Origin: Antedon mediterranea
Taxonomy: Eukaryota > Echinodermata > Crinoidea > Comatulida > Antedonidae
Length of the DNA stretch: 64,000 bases
Direction: 5' to 3'
NCBI RefSeq assembly: GCF_964355755.1
Contig: NC_092676.1
Location: 22,302,288 to 22,366,287 of the forward strand
Every line of letters begins with the position of its first letter. Positions within the stretch are counted from its first letter, which is position 1. The translations under genes and the position numbers were made by a program. The notes under the pieces are model-generated. The model was given only the letters and a program-made list of their open reading frames with translations, was not told where the DNA came from and did not search any database. Of this stretch, positions 23,538 through 35,500 are shown piece by piece.

Positions 23538-26500
23538 CTGTAAGGAAATATTATATATATTAGATCCAGCTGACATATTAATGTGTAGGTCATACTGTAG
23601 GTCATCGCAAATTAAAAGCCTCCTAGTGACTTACCTGAACCTGCAATTTGTTATTTGAAAATATAAATTCCCCTCCTTCAAAATTATCTCCCAGGTACAT
23701 GATAGCACTCCAGTCCCTCCAGACAAATGCTGGTGGAACTTTGTGGCAGTTACCATCTTCATCCAATTGACAATTATCAGCATGTACTGGGTGACTTAAA
23801 TCTTGACGATCTGCTGGAGCACCTGAAAGAACAATTAAATTGGTGACTGAAGTGTGGAAGAAATGCCCCTAAATTAAGAGTATAAAACGCATGTTTGTAT
23901 TAAAAGTATCAGGGTGTATCACTTCAACCTGATCACTTTTTGACAAAGGGTTTTGACAACTTTGTGGCCTGTACAAGGATTGTTTCCACTACGCACCACT
24001 TTATGGTTTATGGTTACTTTATTGTCTTTGCTATTACATATTGTGACTTAACTAATTTCTTAAGGGTCTTTCACACCTGTCCCTGCATGGTTCCGATTGA
24101 CGCCGGCAAATTAAATCGAATATCAATGTTTTGTTTTCACAACGCTATGCACCAATCGGTATCCCACGCGAAAATGAAACATTGACGTTTGATTTGATTG
24201 CCGCCACCAGACCAGAACCATGCCGGAACAGGTGAGACAGAACCTTTACACAACCAAGATATTTGTATTCATTTTGTAAACTTTTAGAAGATTTAAATTC
24301 TACTAACCTGGCTCTGTTGTGCGACATGCAAGATGAGTGTACGAATGATATAAAGGTCTTGTTAAATTAAAATATGATTCTGTAAACGCCCTAGCACGTT
24401 CACTCAGGTCTAAATAAGCTTGAGCCATAGAATGTGGAATCTTCCTTGCCCTAGCATTCTGGAAAATAAATTGAAATTTATTATTGTATTATTAGTTGCT
24501 CTATACTCTGAAATAATGATGTACTTGGGTGGGACTCAAACTCATGACCTCCAAATCACTACAGTAGCCTGGTGTTCATACCACTAGACCATCATGCTTG
24601 CTCTGATGACTTGTGTTGGATTAAAACCAAGGAAGCAGCGGATACTGCACCAAAATGGAACGAGGTCCCTGAAATTGGAAGGCAAACATCAAACATGCCA
24701 AGTTACAACATTATTTTACGCAATGAATGGAGTTCAATTTTGTTTTTTAAAAAAAAGCCCAGCTCAACACAGGGCAGTTCTTTCACATGGATGTTTATGG
24801 ATCAAACACAAAATTTTGCAAAAAATGTTTTAGCAATGGAGAGGAATAGTGACATGGAAATATCTTGCTTTACAATTATGCAAATTATAATAAATATTAT
24901 TTGTATTGAATATTTCATTTGAAGAAGTTGAATGAGAAATAATTTATCTCATTTCAAGTTAGTTGGAGAAGCGAACACCAATCGAAAAATTTATTATATC
25001 AAAATTATAATATTGCAATGTTATAATAGAAATAAAAATACCATGGCAACAATATATGAAGTAAAAACATTCAATAAATTAATTTATTAGCAATCAATAT
25101 GATGATAGCAGAAATGTAAAAATTATTTATATAATAATTTTTCTCTTGACTAATTTAAATAATTTAAAACACAAAGTACTTACCTTCAATTTGCCAAGAA
25201 AAGACTACTTTCACAAATTTAATAATATGACCATAAGTTTTAGTATACAGTTTTACACATTTTTGGAGGCTGAATTTCTTAAGAATTTGAGCAAGGCAAT
25301 AGCAGATAAATTTCTTTTACATAGTTAATTCTGTTTTTATTCAGTCGTGATTTCCAATATGTCTAAGAACGTTCTCTTCAAAAACTTGTTGTTCCCATTG
25401 TGTTTTTGTTATTTTATAGCTATCCCTGGTTCAAACTACATTGATTCACACATGCCAAGTACAATATTTACTCGAATAAAAGCCCTGCTTTGAACATGTG
25501 CCCTTCATGAAATATTGTTTGGAATAAACGGAAACCTTAAATAACTGTAACTCTCGATTAAACGCCCCTTAAAAACCCACCTAAACAATATTTATTTATT
25601 AATAACAACACAAATTTACAGGGCCAACTTGTAGTCATAATAAAATTCAATAATAGACCTAAAACTAAAGTTAACCTTGGTTTTGACAAAATCTAGTCAC
25701 TTCTGCAAACATAAAAACATCTTTTACGAGTACAAATATACTTACGAGGACCACCTCCAAAACATCGATACCTTTAAAATTTTCATTTTCAGTGTGAGGG
25801 TGTGGATTGCCTTCATACCCATCACCGGGGTAGGCGTGGCCCTGGAAAGGAAATAATGTCAACCTGGTTATTAACAGCTGCCTATTATTCTACGCATCTG
25901 ACTACCTGAAGGAAGAAATGTTTAATTAGTAACCTCTCACCTCATCGGCCCTCCATAGACGATAGAAAACCAACTGCCAAAAAATCTGTTACCTAATCTG
26001 CAATATAAAACTCTGACAATTTATTCAAAAGTGTTTAAATACCATACCTTTTTTCCACAGGAAAAAAATATTCTTTTCCCAGTTGAACAAAGAAAGTTAT
26101 TAAAAACTTATTTTGTTATTACAAATTTTCAACCAACTTGAATAGAATATGAATTTCTTGGGGATTATATCTATTTTGCTTACAACTTAAATTAACCAAA
26201 AGATCTAAAAATGGTACCTACCGCGCACCCAAAGGGGTAAAACTTTACACCTTTTATCTAAGCATTTTACTCACCATGGCCACCAGTAGCACAGACAATC
26301 CCTCAAACTTTTCAAATGGGGTATGAGGATTGGGGTCATCATCGTATCCATCACCGAGAATAGTATTCATCTGGGGGTAAGTCAATGGAGCATTTTTTGG
26401 TTAAGAGTTCAAAGGTGAGGATGTGCAATCAACCATGCAATAGTACGTTTTACTTTAATACTGACAGATGTTAGTTTGTTACGATGGATGATAGAAATTA

Positions 26501-29500
26501 ATTGTATTATACGATGAAAATGAATTGATGATATTAGTAATGAGTCTATCCGCTTGCAATACAATATTAATATAATATTTAATATAACAATGATAAGATG
26601 ATGGTAACAGCAAATAAATAGATAATGATGGTAATGAATAATGATTATTGTAATAATGAATATAATTGATGATAAAGCTGATGTTGGTCGTAATACAACA
26701 AAATTATTGTTAAATTAATTTTTAATATCTTATGTGATAATTAAATTCATTTTACCAATTACTATAATATACTAGAAAAATGTACGTAAATAACAAACAA
26801 AAAGAGCAAAATTAATTTTTTATTATTAAAATTCATAAAATGATTATGTTCATATTTGCTGCATTAGATGAGAAGTTTAACACAGAAATGGGAAATAATC
26901 TTGTTTACTATGACCTATATCTAAAAATACTGAGGTAATTCTCAAATGTTGCCATCATTTTTCATTTTCATTATAAACAATTTTAATAAAGGAAATCACA
27001 TATTAACAATATGCGATGACATCACCTTCATCAGTAATATATACACATAAACGTCATGTCATAGTAGTATACAGTACATAAAAATGTTTACGCACATGAA
27101 TATTACGGTTTCTGGTTTCTAGCTATTTTCAAAGTACTTTTAGGTATCATGTCAAAATTATTCTACTGCAGTAACTACATGTTTTACTGCAATAATGTAT
27201 GATTTTAATTTGTTTCAATATTGAAGTTTATGAGGCATCACTGTAATAATAACAATGTGTATAATGTTTACCAAAAAAACTTGCTAAATAATTACATGAA
27301 CAGGTAAATAGTAAACAAAATGTAGTTACTGCAGTAACTGCAGCAGAATAATGTTGACATGATCCTATGCCCCTTTTACATGAAAAATAATCTACTCTAT
27401 ATTCTATCACTATTCAACTACGAGGCCTACTATACTCTTGTAAATGCATAGTAAATGCTATATATAGTTTAAACATGCACAAATGCTATATAAAATTTAG
27501 TTTGAATTATTGCCAAGTGTTGTGTTGTGCTGCTCTCCATAAATAAATCCAGCTAGCCTCTTAAAATGAAACCTAAACAATTTATTAAAGTCAATTACTG
27601 AAGAAATTACACCGTTGTGGGTATCAGAGATGGAGAGAATAAAGTAAGCAGAAAGCTAAATCAAAACAGTTAAAAAGTAAAAACAGCCAGAAACTTAGAT
27701 TAGAAATAAAGTGCCAAACTTTTCAAAGTAATTAGTAACTTGATGCTTGGCTACCAATTTCAGAGTTCTGGGTTTAAATCCGATCACATTTTTTTTTTCT
27801 GGCAACAGAAAAAATAAATTCAAGTGGAATTATCATTTTGCCAGAGTATAAATTTAAATTAAAGATGTAAAAGTCTTGGTTTAAAAAGCAAATGATAATA
27901 ATTGTTCGTATAATTAATACTTAATACCATAATTGAAAACTGACGGCAAGGTTCACCAGTAACAAGTACTGTTTTTCACTTGACTTTAGTTAATCCTTTA
28001 CAAAGAACAGCACAACACTTAGTATTTGACATGTTTTTACATGGATTGAAATTCAATTTGCGGTTAATGTTTATCTACATGTTGAAGAAAAGTTGAAATG
28101 TTGCACGGAAGAAGGCAAATGAGAAGGGATATGATTTTAATAACATTTTGCCAAGTTGCTTTCTGACACATGATAGGGTACTCTCTCTCTCTCTCTGCAA
28201 GATGTGTCACATTTACTGTTATTAAACTCAAATTTCAAGCCTCAGGCCGAAAACAGAAGCAGTGAAGTGACTAAATACAGGCCTACAATAAAAAGTGGAC
28301 TTGTTTTACAGTTAGTTCAACTATACCTCCATGGTTCAAAACACAATATATATCAGTAAAATAACCAAGAATTTAAGAAATTTTGCGATATAATGTTCCA
28401 AAGCAAGAACGTATTATGAATTAGGAATTCAGATCATTTTAAAAGAACATGTCACCATCAAGTTTTTATAAGTACTGTATTTGTTTCACAAAGGAGAAAA
28501 AAGAAGTTTGTTTTTTTCCTTGTAAGATGGAGATGGAATGTGATAAAAAGTCACAAAATTTATGACCTCCAAAATGTCTGGTTACATGCTTCCCATTCCT
28601 GGTTTCCTTAACCCCTTCCTGCATTCCTGAAATTCCATGTTTACTTTTGATGGGAGCATGTTGCTTACAAAATTGTTCACTTGGCAACATAGCCCCCAAG
28701 ACGATTACAGTACTCTCCATTTTCCGCCAATGCATATGTCTATCATATTTAAAAATAAAAGTGGGGAAATGTCTGCAAACAGCAAGTGAGAACCCATCTA
28801 TACCAAGATTCAAACTAATGTTCACCAACAAAAACAACTTATATTCAAGAAAACCATAAATAATAAAAGTGTGCGAAATACTTTCACTGTAACAATAATA
28901 GCCTACAGTACTGTAAATAAATGGAGAAAACCTGTATAATTTTATGAAAATAAACAATTTTGCTTATAAAATATTACATAGATATATTGACATCATATTG
29001 AATATATTTTCATTAATAAAAAAACATCACATTAAAATTACTTACAGCTATCTACAAAAATGTCAAAATATTGCATCTGGTATAAAACAATAGTATATAA
29101 GGTTTTAAAAATATATGTAATTTATGAGGTATTAATTAATAAGAAAAATGCACATTAAAATAAACATCATTCATTATGTATGTTAATAATACCTGTACTT
29201 GATGCTATGTATGAAAAAATAAAATGTTGAAATTAATACTAACATACACTTGTCAGTTTGTGTTGAAATCATTAAAATTGAAATGAATATGTAGAAGATA
29301 CCAGTGGGAGAAACAAAGGAGAAAAAAGAAGAGGTAGGACGTATTATATGTATATATATTATAAACTATTATTATCACAACTTTTTTACTTTGTATGTAT
29401 CCAAATTATAAAAGTTATTATTTTCTTAAAATTTATTTTATATTCTAGTATTTGCTTTGCTTTGGGACTGTCCATTAAATCTTAAACCAGCCAACAAATT

Positions 29501-32500
29501 GGGTTTTTTTTGGTATGAATTTGAATGTTTTAAATGAGGCTTTGTGACCTTCATATGGTTTCCTGATAATATATTGTCTAATAAAATTGAATGGTGATAT
29601 ATTGATTTTCTGTTATTGTCTGTTAATAGAATGAGTTTAAATCTATATAAAAAAAAGTTATATAAATGCAACGAAAGGATGATAAATTATTAATATCAAT
29701 TAATAATTGATTTTTACAATTAATAGAATAATATACAGAAGGGGTTAACTTTATTATCAGCACACTGTCTCTGGAATAGTATAATATGAAATTGGGTGAA
29801 ATTTCAGATGGGCTATTTAAGAAGACCAAATTTATGTCACAGTCAACATTCTATTTTGTGAAAAATACTCAACTGTGCTACAAAAAAAAAATTATGACGA
29901 TGCCAGGTAGGTGTATCGCAGAATATACCATTATCTAACAGCGGTGTCATTTAAAGTTCTTCTTTTTGTAAATATACCTCTCTTTGGAGAGATAGAGGCT
30001 ATTGCTGGTTTATCGAGGGAAGCTAGGCACAATATATTCTGTAGGTACAAACTTGCACCAATACAGTATTCAAAAGTGTGGTAGTAGGGAAAATTACAAC
30101 AAAGTCAGTATGGTGATAAAAACCAAAAACACTTTTTTTCTTGCATTGAAATAGTTTGCACTAGTAAAGGGATCATGTCAAAATTCTACTGCATTTACTG
30201 CAGTAAATACTTTTTTTACTGTAATAACCTATTATGATTTTAGTTTGTTTCAATGAAGAAATTGATGAGGCAAGGAATGCTCCCTAAATAATTGCATGAA
30301 CAGGTTCAAGACGGAGTAAACAACATGTAGTTATTGCAGTAACTGCAGTAGATGATGTTTGACATTATCTATAATGATGGATTGAGAAATGATGTAACAT
30401 TCAATATTAGGAATGAAAATAAAACAAAAATGATGAATGATGACATACATGCTATGCAAAATAAAAATAAGAATGGTTATGAAAAATGATGAAATAATAT
30501 TTACATATCAAAAGGTATGATTTAACAATGTTGACAATATTTTATTCCAAGACAATTAAATCATAAAACATTATAAATTTATAAAATATTTGAAAAATTC
30601 TTTCTGAATTTTCTCAATTTCAATCTAATTAACATAAAATAGATTGATGTTTTGGTTGATTATAATAGTGTCAACATTAAATAATAAACTTTAAAATAAT
30701 ACATGTTAAAAATACCTCAAATTGTTAATATAATCATTGCAACATTTTATTCGAGTTGAAGACAGTAAAATTTGCATTTTAAAAACAGATTTAATAAATA
30801 TAACATTATCCTTTTGTTGCTATCAAACAATAATTTTGTTTAATTGACATGACATACATTTTTGTTAATCATAAATTTCAATGTCTTCGGTTTTTCTACA
30901 TAAAATGTATACAATATGCAATCTCTTTGAAGTTATAAGATAAATGTGTCCATAATGTAGATATTACAATGAAAATGAGGGATTGGTGGCTCACTTCAAG
31001 CATGCCTACTGCTGAATAAATCAGCTCTTCCTATAAAAATTCTTTTTTTAAGGGATTGGAGCTGGCCCTGTTTTATGTTTTATATTCATGTTTTACACAA
31101 CACACCCAACCACATCCCCACAGCGGATGCACATTAAGGTTTTATTTAAAGCAGTTTGATACAAAGAGGGCCTACAGATAGGAACCCTGATTGAAACAAC
31201 AGGCTTTCCTTCCTATAACAAAGAAGACAAAACCAAATCATCTGTATTTTTGCATCAAGACATATTTATATTACCACTTCAAAGAGAGATCAATGAATAC
31301 AAGAACAGAGAAAAGACCCACCTGTGCAAGATCCATTAACATCTGACACTCATCTACAGTCGTTAAGCTGTCCGCTACGACACGATTTTCCCCTTTTAAT
31401 GACGCACCATTCTCGACAATCTTCAAACCTTGCAGCAGTGCAGCAGCCTTCTTCAACTTTTTAGCTTTCCTACTGCTGACTTTTTTCTCTGCATCTTCTT
31501 TTCCACCATTTTTATCATCAACCGCTCCGTTTTGTTTGTTTTTAGTTCTTTCGCCCGTTTTCTCTTCCCCGGGGGACTGAGATGGGCGCTCACCTAAAAA
31601 ATGACCATTATCTTCTGAATCTTTATCTGAGATATCAACAACTACATTGTCTTCTTCTTTTCCAATATCTTTTTTATTATCTTCACTCTTCTTTTCTTTT
31701 TCATCAGCTTTATTCTCCTTACTTTCTTCTTTAATGTTATCTTCCTTCTTTTCATTATCATCCTCCTCATCATCTTCGTCATCCTCCTCATCCAGGTCTT
31801 CACTATATTTGTCTCTTGCATTTTCCAATTCTTTGCCTCGTTCTATTAGTTCTTCTATTTCCTTGTTATTGTCATCTTCCTCCATGTATTCGTCTACAGT
31901 GGGTTTCTCATATGGGTCATCATACATCTGTATATACAGTATATAGGATTATATTGGAAACTGAACAAAACATGTCAAAATGTGATCATCTATAACATAA
32001 CAGCAGTAGTGCCAATAATAATTGTAATATCTCTACCTAAACAGTCAGGCTGATACTCATAGTTTTAAAAAGAGTTAGCTACCTTTATTATGGATATACA
32101 GTAGTGCCATGCCAAACCTTACTCTTATACTATTCCTAAACCATGAATGTCAACATTTTGTACAATGTTTTGTACTTTTTGGGGCCAATACCCATGTCGT
32201 TCTCGCACCTTCATTCCCCTAAAATATCAAGGCTATGTTTCACTGTAGAACTGACAGAAGACTGAACATTTTTATGAGCACTTTGGAAATTATAGGCCAT
32301 CTTTCATACATAAGGTTAATATTAACAGTGGTTGTGGTGCTATTTAGGTTTTCATACAATCCTGGTATTACACCAAAGCCAGGACTGGTAACTGTTACTA
32401 ATTTTCACTGAATACTTACATCACCATCCTCCCCCCAGAATTTCATACGAGCATAAGCAAGCATTTTCTTTTCCATTAGAATTTGATTATAATATAAATC

Positions 32501-35500
32501 CGCATCCTCACGGGGTTGGATGTCCTGTTTGTCGTCTGCTCCCACGTGTAAGTAGTACCTCATGTTAGACTTCATTACTTCGTCCTCCGGAGAAAACAAC
32601 AAATAGGTGAGAGCGTTTTGTGCAGCATTTATCAAATCTTCAACTGAAAAGAAAAGATTTTAAAGCAATAACTTGTATTATTAGATAGTGAAAAAAATGA
32701 TAGTGACAAAAATGATAGTGACAAAAATGATGGTGACAAAAATGAAGGTGACAAAGATGATGGTGACAAAGATGATGGTTACAAAGATTATGGTGACAAA
32801 GAGGAATGTGACAAAGATGATGTTGATAAAAATGTTGAAAAAGATGAAGGTGACAAAGATGAAGGTGAAATTGATGATGGTGACAAAGAGGATGGTGAAA
32901 AAGATGATGGGTCACAAAGAGGATGGTGACAAAGAAGATGACTTGACGATGAAGCTGATAAAGATGATGGTAATGTCAATGGTGACAAAGATGATGGGAC
33001 AAAGGAAATGGTGACATGACAAATATGATGGTGACAATAATGGTGACAAATTGAGGAGCTTATTGGATATTTGGTTTTTAACAATAAATAATGTTTAATA
33101 TTGAATAAACACAAACCTTTGAAATATGCAAACTGTAAGAAGTGAAAATGTTGTGGTAAATACTTTTCATATTCTGCACCTTCAAAATTAGCTAACACTG
33201 ATTCACAGCCTTCTTTACAATGTAACGTTGATGCATAATGATCTGAAGTTAAACATTCATATCATAAATTTTAAATGTTCACCTGAATGAACTGTGTTCT
33301 ATCGCCAGTATTCTTAAACCGAACATTACAGTATATGAAGTCACCTACTGTACGAATCTAAATCTTAATTCTATAAGATTTACTGTTTTTGCTTGTTTAA
33401 AAAAAATATAATTTAAATTCATACAAAAATTTGTATCCACTTTTTTAATCTTCATTAAAATACATTAAACACAATTTTATATGTAATACTAAAAAATGGT
33501 CTATGATTTTTGTGTTTTCGTTTTTATGTGCACATCCATTGATATTTATCATTAATTATTAATATAATTATTTTTAACTATATACTATAAGGCTATTCAA
33601 ATTTCTAAATGTCAGTCTTTGATGGTCTTTTTGTAATGTATATTTTTATATATTTTATACCAAATTTATTTGTAATAAAAAATGTCCATTGAATAGATTT
33701 TTTTATCTGTTGAACATCTGTTCAGTTTTACTAACAATTGATTATTTAATTGAGAAGAAAAAAAACCATATTACATACATTAAAAACTATACTTTGGGAC
33801 ACTCCTATTCAGTGGACACTTTCTTGTGAAACCAACAAAAGGAACTATATGTTTAACCCTTCGGCCAATCACTATTCAGGGTTCACCTCTATTAACGGGA
33901 CACTCTGTTTGGTCCTAAAGGTTTCAACTTAATAGGGGTTCAACTGTATTAGACAGAATCTAAAAAAAAAACTGGGAAAATGAGTCAGATGAATTCTAAA
34001 ACTGACTATAATAACCAACAACTTTTATTATTCAATTTAATTATAATGATATGCATTAACAACAGGAAGAGGGGAAGGTCAGGTAATAAATGGAGCAAAA
34101 ATTAAATACTCATTATAATATATTATAGTATTACTTCCACTCTACTGGACAGAAAAGTATTTTTAGAAACCAGCCTTGGGGTAGTTCTTCAATGAAAGTG
34201 TGACCATAGTACTATTTCATGAAGATCAGAGTTCTTGGTTGATTGATTGATGATTGATAGTCTAGACTATTGAACAAGAAGTATACTAAACTGAAAACCT
34301 CCCAAAAAAATAACCTGCAATTTTCCCTATAGTTTGGATTGACAATGTGTATAGTGGTGTTTGGCATTCATATCTACCAACCATTTTAGTAAATCGGAAA
34401 TAAAAGAAACTATAGCTAATGACCATAGAAATGTATTTTAAGAAAAACGAAAATTACAAGAGAATCACTTTAAAAATTAGGAATTTATAATTTTAAGAGA
34501 TCCTGATTATTATGGTATATTTGTAATAGTGTTGGGAAATTGAAGTTGAAACACTTTTTTCTACCCACGGGTCTATTTGTTTTATCTAAAAATTAAATAA
34601 AACAAAAATAAAAAATAAAACTTGGTTTCTCTGCAGGCTCCAAAATTAATGGTTAGCTTTAAATTAGAAAATCTCCCTTGATTTTAGACAATAACAAATT
34701 TGGAATTTAAGAGCAATTAAAAACAAGAAAAAAGTTTTACAGTAACTTAATCTTACTAGATATTGCTTCGTAAAGATCTAGAAAATCTCTATCGTCGTAT
34801 TTTCCTTCGCACAGTGCACGGCACTCTAAATCAGCTACCCAGTAAGCCTTGAGGGACTCTTCCATCTCATAAATAACACCTGTCCAGTTCTGTGCTTGAT
34901 AATAGTCCAAACCTTTCCTAAAATGTGCCTGCAGAAAATTATATAAAAATTGTAAAATAATGTTTGATTTGAGGTTGATCAACTTGATGTGATGTATTTG
35001 GTGGATTTTATTTACAACTTGTACTCTGACAGCTGTATGCAAAAATATGTTGTTTCAAACATTGAACCCAGTGGGTCAATCTCATGTCATCTGAATATGA
35101 TATCACCTTAGAACAAATCGAGTGTGGCTAAATTGGTTGCATTTGAAATGGCTATAAATCATCAGGTAAAGTTGCTGAGTGTTGAAGTACTTTTACCTTT
35201 TTACTATGAATACTGTAAACCTGGTGATCCATTGACTTTTACCACATGGTATCAATGTATCTGATGTGGTCAAAAATTAACTTACTTACTAGGAGAGGAG
35301 GACTGCACAAAGTCAACTGTCTCAAAACCAGACAGCAGATCCAAAATAGTCTGGTCTAGGTTTTCAGAATAAAGTAGAAAAGAATTTGGGATATTTGAGA
35401 TCTTTTGGAAATTTGTCTTCATTGAGACAGTACTTGATGCAATTCTTACTCAACTTTTTACCAAACCAGTACATACGGTACCTTATGCAGCTCTTAATCT

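Larger units (their letters stand above)
26371..31321. other. P3H intron 6 (about 5 kb), repeats only
   Basis: AT-rich intron with two related inverted-repeat elements (27141-27367 and 30167-30370) and a short CT repeat near 28181-28196. A 163-codon open frame at 28466-28957 on the minus strand shows no recognisable domain and no convincing splice context. I searched for a third GDGY-type exon and found none. Confidence 0.55.

Noticed and set aside
24572-24922. 116-codon plus-strand frame next to a tRNA-like head
   Set aside because: Composition and context fit a SINE-related repeat and intron sequence; no domain is visible.
28466-28957. 163-codon minus-strand open frame in P3H intron 6
   Set aside because: No domain, no clear splice partners in phase, and P3H joins correctly without it. 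It could be a decayed element but nothing identifies it.
31647-31946. Ser/Leu-rich plus-strand frame
   Set aside because: Antisense shadow of the acidic coding stretch of P3H exon 6.
32640-33198. Long His/Leu- or Met/Val/Thr/Lys-rich frames on both strands
   Set aside because: By-products of the 15-bp minisatellite. Only the 33117-33242 part is a real P3H exon, in a different context.
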